Source: Maratus speciosus
Lineage: Eukaryota; Arthropoda; Arachnida; Araneae; Salticidae
NCBI GenBank assembly: GCA_963932465.1
Contig: OZ010791.1
Span: 621,061,800 to 621,125,799, forward strand
Length of the DNA stretch: 64,000 nt
Direction of reading: 5' to 3'
A model generated the notes under the pieces. It did no database searches and was not told the DNA's origin. It saw only the letters and a list, made by a program, of their open reading frames with translations. Below are positions 1 through 11,700 of the stretch, one piece after another (position 1 is the first letter of the stretch; the number at the start of each line of letters is the position of its first letter). The position numbers were made by a program, and so were the translations under genes.

Positions 1-560
1 CCACAGAATGCACATTTTAGTGGACTTAGTAAAATTGATATACATTTATGATGTTTAAAAGAGTGTAACATCATTAAAAATCATTTTAAACGATTTTTTC
101 CCATAGGCCGTAATGTAACGCAAAACTTTTGACTGTCCCTGTAAATGAACAAAACATGCTACAAACTTTATTAGTAATAGGGATCATGCTATGGTAGGGG
201 TCACTAACATCCAAAAATTTCAGAACGATCCGAGTATATTTATGAGAGTTAGAGCGCAGACAGACAAACCAAAGTCAAACATTTTTCAACTTTGTTGGAA
301 AGTGTTAAAAAAAGAACATTTTTTTTTTTTTTTGGGGGGGGGGGGGGGGGGGCACGGTAGAGGTTTAGTTTGTTATCCCAAACCCTATTAAAAGTGTTAC
401 TAAAGAATTGTTTGCGAATTCCTTTTATGCACAGTTGATTAAAACCATGCCATCTAGAGTTTAATCTAGGAAAAAGGGATTTTTAGCTTTTTTGCTAATT
501 GCAGTCAATAACTTCTAGCCAAATAAAAATAGCTTTAGCCAAGGGAAAAAAAAGTTTTAT
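1..560. other. Non-coding flank with homopolymer tract
   Basis: No supported gene. AT-rich sequence with a T run followed by a G run at about 318-351, which is prone to assembly or sequencing error. Downstream of the Myo1D stop on the minus strand. Confidence 0.5.
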
Positions 561-619
561 TTATACAAAATTTCTTTATACATGAGTATTATTTTTAGCT
601 ATGCAATATACAAACAAAT

Positions 620-1240
620 ACATCACTCTGTAAGATTGACCCTTCGAGATTTGGCTGTATACCACACAGCAAATTCTTTTTTTAATAATGGAAATTCTTT
701 ACAAAATTCCCCTTCCAAATTAATCATTAAGTTACTTAAAATCTTGATTGTCAGTTTGTTTCTCAACTCAGTTTTTGTTATATTCATGAAACTGAATCCC
801 CCTTCACAGTCTGCTGTAGACAACAAAAGTGATGCTACAAATTCATACAAAGAAGTCACATTGGAAAACATGCCAGTAGTGCCATTTTTATAAAAAAAAA
901 AAAACAATTAGCTAGTTTCATTACTTTACACGTTGTAGACAGAACCCGCATGAATTCAAGCCTGAAAAGTTTATACAACATGCATCTGGCGCATTGATGA
1001 TTCAAAGCTAGTGCACATCATATCATCTGCGACTTTCATTTTTGCCATATGCAGGAGTCGTGTCTGATGCAAATGATGTCATACTATTTGAAGACGCTTG
1101 CATAGAGAGCACGAGACAAATTTTGAAGTGTTGCCGCAGCGTGAATGCAATATGAGATTTTTTTTTTCCGTTTTTGTGCAACGGCAGCAAGTTTACGAAA
1201 TGCGGAACAACAAAATGGGAATGATATAGCATATTTCTTT
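620..1240 (-). pseudogene. hAT transposase C-terminal relic
   Basis: The minus-strand frame at 623-905 reads STADCEGGFSFMN, TKTELRNKL and LMINLEG. This matches the hAT C-terminal dimerisation region, where family members read close to STADCERGFS..NRIKTDLRNRL. Continuing upstream to about 1240 the frame is broken by stops. The right boundary may be near 1338, where the minus strand begins CAGGGATATAGGG, a hAT-style end; no matching left end or target duplication was found. Confidence 0.75.
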
Positions 1241-1338
1241 GGCTGTCGCTATTTGGCTAATTCATTAAATGCTTTGGGGGCAAAAAGCACTTCCAATTAG
1301 CTTTTTGGCTAGCTTTAGATTAAACCCTATATCCCTGC

Positions 1339-2320
1339 TTGTTTGCCTTGCTGTGTACTATCACTATTTTATTTTTTTGCAAGAGTTTACAGACACCTTG
1401 TATATAAATATTTTCAGAATGATACAGTTACGAAACTTTCTATATGGTGAAATTAATTCATTGTTATATTTAACAGAATATCACTGCTCATTCAAGTGAA
1501 GTTTAACATATTAACTGAAATGACACATTCTCAGCAATTTATAAGAAAAGAAAAAATTACACCAGGTACCAATTTTCTAGTTCTTTTACATTGCACAAAA
1601 ATTTAACTTTCTATATCTATACTACTATATATATATATCTATGTAGTACTTGCAGTTCATTCTTAAATGAGGCTCAAAATCTAAATGTAAAAATCTTTTA
1701 TTTGAAATGTGTCAAAGATTATTTGTATTAGTGTGCGTCAATATTTAGTGAAATTAGAAATGATAAAATTATGCTTCACACATGTCTTCTAATGGTAGCA
1801 TAGAATTAAAATATCAGGCATACAGATAACAAGAAACAGTTGTTATTATTCAGTTAGCATTCAACATGCATTTTTTTTTTTTTTAAAGCAAACTCAGAAC
1901 AAGTGTATTACATAATAGATTTTTAATTCTTTCTTTTTAAGAAATAAATAAAATGCAAAGACAATCAGTCTTATAAAATCAAAGAATCAAAAACCTTTTC
2001 AAAAATATGCTTGTGCTTTCAGAAATGATCATTCTTCTGACCACCGGTGCTACATTAAGTCTTTGACCACTTCTACATTAAATCTTTGTAGCAAGTGGAA
2101 CATTTCTGCTATTGGAAAAGTATTTGTGACAGTTGAGAAAAATGCATAAACAGGCATCCTGTACATAGATAAAATTAGGTTAAAAAGTTATTTCTAATGA
2201 TATGTCTACTTTACTACCTGCTAAAATGTAAAATTGAGAATCTGTATAATTAGAATCAACTGCAGAAGCTTGTAAGAATCATTTAACATTCAGTAAAAGA
2301 TTAAGTCTACAGCTTAGTGT
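1339..2320. other. AT-rich sequence, nothing recognised
   Basis: No gene or dated element is visible. It contains a short TA microsatellite near 1624-1640 and a T run near 1870. Confidence 0.4.
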
Positions 2321-2324
2321 CACA

Positions 2325-2410
2325 GTAGGTCAGTGGTCAGAACAATTCTCTTGAGAGAAAAGGTGCTATGACAGATTTCTGGCAGGAGCAGAAACATTAC
2401 CGCAACACTC
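2325..2410 (+). repeat. Possible tRNA-derived SINE fragment
   Basis: Reads GTAGGTCAGTGGTCAGAACA then CTTGAGAGAAAAG. It resembles the fragment at 2755, which has a similar A-box-like segment followed by CTAGAGAGAAG. No clear B box. Confidence 0.3.
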
Positions 2411-2751
2411 AAAATTTCAAGATAGTTGGACTGATGGGAGGTATAACTATAAGACATAAAAGAGAGGGAGGAGAAAAAATAGAGACAGCATTGACATCTT
2501 GCTTTATGCTACCCAAATCTAATTTGGGTTTCTTAAATCTAACATTTTTGGCGATTTAAATGCTATTTGATTTTTACAATATGTGATTATTTTGAGTAAA
2601 GGTTTAATTGAGTGCCTTTCAAATAGATATTTAAATATGTAATTAATTCACAATTTCCTTATTTTTAAAAAAATTCTAATTGGAATGGAAGCTTACTTAA
2701 TTAGGCAAGTTTTTGTTTAATGACTGTTGAAAACATACATAAAAATTAAAT

Positions 2752-2840
2752 CCCCAGTAGCTCAATAGTCAGAGCAACTTTCTAGAGAGAAGCCTGACAT
2801 TTAGTTCCCACGTGAGGCAATAATATTACAACTTTTCCAT
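2752..2840 (+). repeat. Possible tRNA-derived SINE fragment
   Basis: CAGTAGCTCAATAGTCAGAG resembles a pol III A box (tRNA D arm). A weak B-box-like TTAGTTCCCAC follows about 50 bp later. Shared layout with 2325-2410 suggests one family. Not an intact tRNA. Confidence 0.35.
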
Positions 2841-3049
2841 TTATTTTTGGTGCCCACACAACATGTATTTATAAATAAAACATTAAAAAAAAAAGTATGA
2901 AATGCCAGGCATTCACTTCAAACATTCATGAACACAAATGAAATACTTTAAATACATTTCTTATTTTTCATACACATGCAAAAGTGCTATTTAAGTTTAA
3001 TTTGCATTGTTAAATCCCAAAATGAAAGTTCAGTTTCTCAAAATTTGTA

Positions 3050-3547
3050 CAGTGGAACTTTGATAATTTGACACCCAATGGGAGAGAGAGAGGGGAAAAA
3101 AACATGTTGACTTGAGCAGATGTTGAGTTAGTGAGGTTCTACATAATTTTATACTTAAAAATTTATTTTAAAGACCATTTATATTCAATGATTTTAAAAT
3201 CCTAAAATTTGTGTTTTTAAATATTAATGTTAGAATTATTAAACAATTGAAAGACTCAATTTAATAAACTTATTACCATTTATATATCAGGATCATTCAG
3301 AAATCTCAGATAACATTTAATGAATACAATAACAGTGGTTTTGAGTAAAATAGGAGGTTAAATTGAATTACAGAAACAAATAAGGAATTTTAAGTTGAAA
3401 GTACTGATCAATGTGCAATTTGTAAAATATTTGACTAAATTGGCTTTCTGTTAAAATATGTTCAGTTAGCAAGTTTCCCCCTTATTGAAGATAATATTGT
3501 ATACCAACTATGTAAATAACAATTGTCAAGTTATTGAGGTTCCACTG
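3050..3547. mobile_element. Tigger-type MITE with TA target duplication
   Basis: The left end TA|CAGTGGAACTTTGATAA and the right end, read in reverse as TA|CAGTGGAACCTCAATAA, form terminal inverted repeats flanked by TA. This is the hallmark of Tc1/mariner-superfamily (Tigger) elements. About 500 bp, no transposase. Confidence 0.85.
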
Positions 3548-5585
3548 TACATATTTAATGCTTTTATCATTATAAAAAGCAAGTCTTACTTCACATTTAC
3601 ATCCTAACAGACTATACATAAACAAGATAATAAGAATGTATGGCAAATGTAGCACCTTGACGATGAATATTCACCAGTTAGTAAACACAACAAATCATAA
3701 CAAACACATACACAGAAGTATGATGAAAGCCTATATCTAATCCAAAAAATATGGAATTTGCTTTAAAGTCAGTCACAAGGATCTCTCTAAATTAATATCA
3801 CAACATTAATTTACAAAAATATAAATTGCTAAAATCATTCATAAACTTTATATACAAATAATTCTGTTTTTTTTTTTTTTTTTTTTTTTTTTCAGTAACT
3901 TTTGGACCCTTCTTCGTAAAGGCACAAACAGCAAGTCACAAATAAGAAAATCTTTTTCCATAGGCAGTTATCGGTGGTGAAATAATTTTACATTGGTGAC
4001 ACATTTATGAATAGAACAAATAATAATTTAAGTGGTATTTTTTAAGAAAAATTTTAATTTAATGCAAAAAATAATTGCTATGAATTCCATATTAGAATAC
4101 CACAAACCAATTTATGTTTTTTTAATGTTACAAAAAAAGAAGAAAATATAATACAAAGATTAGCTTAATATTATCGATATTATATTTGCAAATAAGGCTA
4201 TAATAAATGCATAGATAACGTCCCTTTTTCCAAGATTTATTTGCTAAGAAAATGCCCCTGAAAAATTTATTACACAGGCAGAACATTCTAAAATCATATG
4301 TTTAATATCTACACTTAGCCTTGTAGTCATAACAATTAATTCATTGAAGGAAAAAAAGAAAAAAAAACTTTAATGCCCTTCAATTGATAACATTGTTTGC
4401 TTTAGGTTGTTGTGAAAGCAATTAACCACCATGTATAGGGAAAATACACCTGGTAGTTCCAGATTTTGAAAATATGAATAAATTGTAATGAAAAAAATTA
4501 CATGCTTACTTTTAATGTGAAAATTTCAGTATTTAAAATAGAATAATTATAGTTAGGTGCAGTATATGTAAATACTTTGATTATTGTCCTTTCAGTTTGT
4601 ACAAAATTTTCTACCATAGACAAAATAGAGAAAAGTAAATATTACTTTTGGTGTGAATAAATTTTAAATGATTTTAGAATTATAAATAACTTTTTATAAG
4701 GGAGGGAAAAAAGAAAGATACCAGTACGAAAGGACTTGGTATAATTTATGTAAAATTTGCATAAATATTCTTTTTTTTCTCAAGTATTTTTCAAATATGC
4801 CTAATGCAAAAAACATTTTACTAAGTGCCAAAATAACTTTTGCTTACCATGCTTATTTTGTATTTTCAAGTCATGCTTTCACAACAACAGTGTTCAATTC
4901 AAACACAATAAGTAACAAACAATTATGTCTTGTTAAGGTTTACCATCAGCATTTTCATACTGGTTTTATATATTATTCTTAAAAAAAAAAAAAATAATAA
5001 TAATAATAATTTTGTTCTTTGGGAAAATTGCATAAATGGTAAAATTTGAATTTTGCCATTATCTATTGAAGATATTACTGATGAACAGGCAAAAAAAAAT
5101 TGTTCTCTACACGTAAAAAGACAGATTCTTTCAAATATCCCAAATAATGTTAAGAATTAGTAAAAAATACAAATAGTCATAACAATACTTGAGTTTTTGT
5201 TTAAAGAATTATTTTGTGATTACACCCCCCCCCCCCCCAAAAAAAAACAAAGAATTAATATTTTCCCAGAACGCTGAAAGAATGAAAACAGGTAGCACAA
5301 TAAGCAATTATTATGGAAGAAATCAATACTGATTTTACCCTTACTTATAACAATAAAGAACATTTTCTTTCAGTGATTTGAAAATACTGATAATACACCA
5401 TATATATTTCATTTCTAGGAAGCAATTTGTAAACTTCAAACACAATAAAACAACAAATTCAACAGGTAATTAAATAATATACTGGATAGATACTATCCTG
5501 GTGATTCTATATGAAGTCAAGTAATACAGCATCACAATGAACAATAGAAACTTGTCAGTCTTTTTCTTAGATCAACTCAAATCTA
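3548..5585. other. 3' UTR or intergenic sequence of Myo1D
   Basis: No coding potential. It includes a T run (about 3868-3892), an AAT microsatellite near 4994 and a C run at 5225. Part of this is expected to be 3' UTR of the minus-strand myosin gene, but its end cannot be set from sequence alone. Confidence 0.5.
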
Positions 5586-5751
5586 TCAGGCACTGCACAC
5601 AGGCCACAACAAAACTAAATTCTGGCCATCCTTTTTGAATGCTGGATCGATGGTGATGTTTGTTGACTCGACTGCAAGAGTTCTGCTTTTATTGCCTAAC
5701 ATGCACTGAAGCTGGGGATTTACAATCACTCGTAAATCTTTGCCTTGAGAA
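5586..5751 (-). CDS. Myo1D: Myo1D terminal coding exon and stop
   Basis: 166 nt after the acceptor TTCTTTCAG. It encodes [20 protein letters not shown], then residues through [14 protein letters not shown] and TGA (5588-5586), residues 559-612. The QV/RV-VNPxQC pattern and end position match the C terminus of Myo1D. No AATAAA is obvious on the minus strand within about 1 kb, so the 3' UTR end is unresolved. Confidence 0.92.
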
Positions 5752-8700
5752 CTGAAAGAATCATTTAAAATTGGTCCATATTATAGAAAAAGTGTACAAT
5801 ATTATAAAAACATAATACTTTTGCACTTAAAAAGTATTGTAATACAGTCAAAAGTGCTAAGTGCAGAAAATATGAAAACCCCAGATTTTCTCCTTTTATA
5901 TACAGTAATCCCAAGTTTTGATTATTCACGAAATAAAAAATGAAGAACATTTCAACATTCACGAATACTTAACTTGGTTATTCGCAAATTTTGTTTTATA
6001 AAGAATATTTTTTTTACAGAGCAAACTCACTTTGTTTTACCAATTCTATAAACTATTTGACACTGGACAGCTGCACTGTACTACAGCCTAAGTTCCGAGA
6101 ATTTCAACCCTTGTATGGAGACAAAATATAGATATACTAATTCTGAGAAACTCGAAACATGATTTGATGCTAAAAATAAAAAAATGCTAAATTTTCTAAA
6201 ATTCAAAATTTTTATTGCAAGTGAAAATTTTTCTGCAAAAATTGTATGGGAAATTTTAAAACTTCAACAACAACTTGTTGAGAAAGCAATGAAATGCAAT
6301 CGTTCACTGGTGAGGAGTCTTAAATTTAAAGAGAAATCGAGACCGCAACTTTTCCTTACATGGAAATTCATAAAAAAAAAAATCTGTTCTGCCAAACATA
6401 TATCAATAAATATTTTCAGCCATCCACTTGCAACTAAACTTTGCAGAAGATGTTTATAATTATTCAAATTTATTTACAGCATGTACTTTTTAATGTTTAA
6501 TAAATACACTTTTGTGTTTCATTGCCTTTTTTCCATTTAAAAAATCATAAATCCAAACTTCTTTTTATGCAGAGGCAGATAGTCTCACCATTCGTGATTT
6601 TGACATTCGTGAAGGCTTCCACGAACTTAACTCTCGCGAATGTTAAGGGATTACTGTACTTATTGTTGCACAAAAAATTGGTGCTGCATCAATGGTTACT
6701 TAAGTGGTTTTGACTTTATTATGTTTTACTATTTATTTTTGTTTACTTAAAGAATTCTAAAATATCAGGGGATGATCCCAGAAAAGATTGCCCCCCCTCC
6801 CCTGACAAAAAAGAACTGCCCCTATCCTTGAATCTGAACAATTTTTGGTTAAAAAAAAAAAAAAAAATTACAGGTAAACTGGAGGATAAAAATAATGTCA
6901 AATAAAAACGGTTCTTTGACCACCAATAAAATAAGGGAAATTTTATTTTATTTACTTTTATTCCAATGCACTTTAGTTTTTCATCATGCTTATGTATCTG
7001 AAATGACTGGCATTTCGTTTTCAGTAACTGGCTTCAAACATAAATAAGTTATTAAACAATAGACAGTAGCTGTGATTTTGGGATAGCATCTTTCACCATG
7101 ATTGGTTTGTTTGCAATGTCATACAGTGGAACCCCGATTTAACGATGTTCACAGGACTGCTCAAAAACGTCGTTAAAAGCGGCAAAACGTTAAATCGGGG
7201 TTATAAGAAAAACACTATGTATGTTATTTAAAACATCGCCAAAATGATAAAATTAAGTTTAAATTAATTTAATGAAACATAAAATATAAAATAAAGCATT
7301 TGTATGTAACTAAAACAATTTTCTACTTGAATAAGGAATGCTTACATTATATTTTAAAACTTCATTATTTTGCAGTAAAAAAATCCGAGAGTTTGGTTTA
7401 AATGTTTGTTTTAGATTGCAAAATGCACAAGGGCTAAACACTCAAGCATTAAAATTGCATCCAATTCTTTTTCTTGAGCTTAATGTCCTTGAAAAAAAAA
7501 CTCAGTTTTTGCAAAATAACTTGGGCTTCATTGAAAGACAGCATTGATTCAACAACTGCACGGTCTTTTTCATCAAAGCTTTCATCCGAAGATGGTTCCA
7601 TCAATTCAGCAATCGCCAATGCTTTTGTCTCACAAGTCAGTACTTCGGTAACACATTCTGCGTATTCAATGAAATCCCTATCAATTCCCACTGAATCAAA
7701 CTCAGTGGAATCGTTATTTCGTATGTGATCATAGGCAGACTGTTCCGATGGGACCTGGGTCGGGAATCCACCTTTCTTGAAGCTGTGGGAGATGCAGTCT
7801 CTTGTAACCTTTTTCCATGCCGGCGATATCAAATGTAGGGCTTCCAACACGTTTATCTTCTTGGATTCGGGTTGGTCACTGGAATTGACACAAGATTCCA
7901 ACTGAAACAATGTCTTTCTTACAAGATGTTATCTGTAAGCTACTTTGAAGGAATGAACTATCCCTACGTCACAGGCACTAACATACTGGAACAATTTGGT
8001 GGAAAAAATTCTAGATGCTCATTTTTCACTGTTACATTCTTGTGAGCTGTGCATTCATCTACAAACAAGATTATTTACCGGTTCTCCAATTGCATTTTCT
8101 TATCCAGTTGCCGCAAATCATCTTTAAGAATAACTTCCGTGATCCAGGATTTTCTATTAGCTTTGTAACTTGTGGGAAAAGATTTAATGTTTTTAAAACA
8201 ATGAGGTTTCTTAGCATGTCCAATAACAAGCGGAGCTAGTACTTCGCTACCGTCAGTATTACAGCACAGTAAAACAATTAGATGTTCTTTTGACATCTTT
8301 CCTCCGTTACATGATTCTCCTTTTACTATGTACTCTTATCTTTAAGGAGATTTAAAAATAAGCCTGCCTCATTAAAAATATTCTGCTGAGCATTAAAAAT
8401 ATTCTGTGGAGTATTATTTTCTACCACAGATGGTAGTGCATCCCTTTTCCAGTCATCAACAGTGGCTTGATCGATGCTTGCGGTTTCACCACACACTGAT
8501 CTGTATGCCACTTTGTGTGTCTTTTTGTATCCATCGATCCACCCATTTGATGTGGAAAATCCTGTTATGCCTAATTTAAGAGAAATTTCCATAGCTTTCT
8601 CTCTTAATAGTGTTCCATTAATAGGAATATTAGCAGAGTGTACTTGGTGGAGCCATTCAATTAAGATTTTTTCCAGTTCAGCATATGAAGAACCTTTTAA

Positions 8701-11700
8701 GGTTTTAATCTTTTTGCAGCATTTCCTATTGAACTGATTTTGTTTCAACGGCATCTTGTTGGCTTAAAATTGTTTTAAGTGTAGATGTTGGCATGTTGCA
8801 TTCCCAGGGGATTTCGCCAATCCCGCTTCAGTCCCTGAAAACTGTTTCGGTTTTTCGATAATGCTGGCCTTATCGGGAATAGAGAATCGCCTCCGTTTTG
8901 CAGTTATTACTCGCTGAATGAAAACGAATAAAATTTTTTAATGTTATCCTTCTGTTCAGTTTCTATTTGAAACCTAACACTCCTGTCCTCTAGCACAAAA
9001 AAAAAAAAATATTGTTTGTTCTTCTAGTTTTTATGTAGAAGTACTTTTGAATGCAGCAAGCAAACTGCAGGCTTCATTGTCTTCCAAAAATGGAAGAAAT
9101 AACTATTACAGTAAACATCCTCTAATCCGGCACGTTCAGGACTTGAAGTATGCCAGATCACGAAATTTTCCGGATTACAGGATGCATATCGAAAAAAAAG
9201 TGTAAAGTTGGAATTAAACAAAAAATGCAGTAAAGCTTGTCTTTTAGTCTTTAAACAGCTTGAATAGAATAAAAAAAAGACTATATAATGTAAAGTAGGA
9301 CATATGTACATGACTATAAAATGAAAACAGGCACTGTAGGCCTACACAGTTAGGTCTACTCGTAGAAGCTATCTTGAACAAATCTCGAATATCAGTTTGT
9401 TTTGTAGTAGTATTCTCTCTTCTTTTTCAAGAAATCATTTCGTATGATGTGGAGTTTCATAATTTCCACATCATTGAACGAGCTGCTGCACTCAGAAAAC
9501 TTGATAAATGTATTCAAGGGATAAGATGCTTGATTCCACCTGATGTTATTTAACTCGTCTATATCATCTTCATCAGCATCAACCTCATCTGTGAAAATTT
9601 CCTCTCTCAACTTATCAAAATCTGCTTTAACCCACTCTTTTATTTCTTTTCGATTCAGTTGTGACATGAGCTCTCTAAAGGCAAACAACCTAAGCCAACG
9701 TCTAGTTCATCATCAACTGTATCGCTATCCATAACTTAACATTTTCGTCCATTTGAGGCTAAAGTTTATGCCATGACTTTTTCAAAGTGTCCTGTTTTAC
9801 CTCACCCCAAGCCGAAGTAGTAGCAAAGATAGAGTCTTTAATAGAAAACTATCCTTGAAAATCTTTCAAATTACAATCCGATGCCAGTAAATTCTGTAAA
9901 AAGTAATGTCTGTAGTGTGACTTGAAGTTCTGGATCACCAGGGGTCGATGCAGATTTTTATTCTTGGGGCCCATTTTGTGAAAAGTTGAAGTTATTTTTG
10001 TGAATTTTATTATATTTTTGTGAAAAATAACATTTTGTAACGAAAGTTGAAATCCAGTTACTAAAATTCGAACCAAGAATTTATGAACAAAAACATTCTT
10101 TAAATCCCTTTGCTAAAGTTTTTGTTTTTCGTGACGTGGTTTTATTTACAATTTGCACATTTTAAAACAGTTTTTATGAAAAAGAATGTTATGTAGAGGG
10201 TCTATTTTATTAAAAGGAATTTTGTGAAGGGGCCTGTTTTATTAAGTTTATTTTTGTGAAGGGGCCCATTTTATTAAATTTATTTTTGTGAAGGGGCCCA
10301 TTTTATTAAATTTTTTTTGTGAAGGGGCCCATTTTATTTATTTTTTGTGAAGGGGCCCTAAATAGGCCCCAAATTTTGTCTGGATCGACCCCTGATCACC
10401 TCTTAATCCATGGATTGAAGCAAGGATGTGACATTGGGATGAAGATAGGCTACTGAAATGTTACTAGACTAATTCTTCCTTATTTGTATGAGCTTTACAG
10501 TTCCTACAGTTGTCTAAAAACAAAATAACCTTAGTGTCTTCAGACATTTAAAAAAATTGTTTAACAGCTAGCACAATGTCTTTGAAGAACCAGTTTTTTA
10601 ACAACTCTTCATTGATCCAGGGACTTGATTGTGCTCCATAAGTCACAGGCAAGAGTTTCACGCCTTTTAAGCTCTAGAATTCTTTGACATTCCTATCACA
10701 AAAGCTTTTAATTTGTGATCACCGGATGAATTGAAGCACAGCAGTACTGTTAACCGATCTCTATTTTACTTAAAAATTGTACACTTTTCTGATCCCCATC
10801 AGCAATATTAGAAATTGGTAGACAACGCCACAGAAGCCCGCTTTCGTCTGCATATTAGATTTGACAAGCTATAAGTTTATTTTCAGAAACAGTAGACTCA
10901 AATTTTTGAACTCTTCACCACCTACAACATCAGGAGATTTCAGCTTGCCAGAAATATCTAATTTTTTTGATACAATGACGAGTCTTAAAGCTCCTCTGCC
11001 AGCCTTCAGAAAATTTGCAATCAGTATCGATGTTCAAATCTCGTTGGAACTGTTTAGATTCTTCAACAACCTTAGGGCCAGTTACAGGTTTACCCTATGA
11101 TCTTTCTGCTGAAAACCAATTGCATGAGACCAAATCTAGTTGCTCTAATTTGAATTTTTTAAAGTTTGCCTTTTACTTAGATTTTTTATAGTTTTCGATT
11201 CGCTCAAAAACTGTTTCAACTTGTCTTTGTTTTATATCTTAAATTGTAGACGACCCTATGTCATAGTCTTTCATAATGATGTTCTACTTGCACCATTTTC
11301 AAATTTCATTACGATTTCTAGCTTTTGAGCCAAATGCCAAACTGAGAGTCAGATGTTCTTTTTTTTTAAGACACGACATTAACTTTAGGACCCATGTTAC
11401 TTGTACTCACTATAAAATTACTCACAAGCTCTAAAAACACCAAAACACAACACATGAATTCCACGTCGATGCATGTGACTATCAGTTTGAGCGTCACTGA
11501 ACAGTGAAATGTAAACTAAGAGCGAAGAGCAGAAACTTAACAGGAAACGTAAACAAAGACATTATGACGGCCTTTGGCCCAGACGGTGCCCCTACAGTCT
11601 ACACGCATGCCAATACACAATGCCTGGTTTTGATGTCTATCCCTCGCTCCTTCGATGTTTTGCGAATTTTTTTTTTTTTTTTTTTTTTTTTTTCTGAATG

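Noticed and set aside
318..351. Long T run followed by G run
   Set aside because: Most likely a homopolymer or sequencing artefact; no functional claim made.
6184..6459. Open frame inside the 5903-6656 MITE
   Set aside because: No transposase-like residues; AT-rich chance frame.
7449..8754. Host gene with CENP-B-like domain
   Set aside because: It is enclosed by Tigger TIRs, frame-broken, and lacks a catalytic or conserved Asp at the NADETGLF site.
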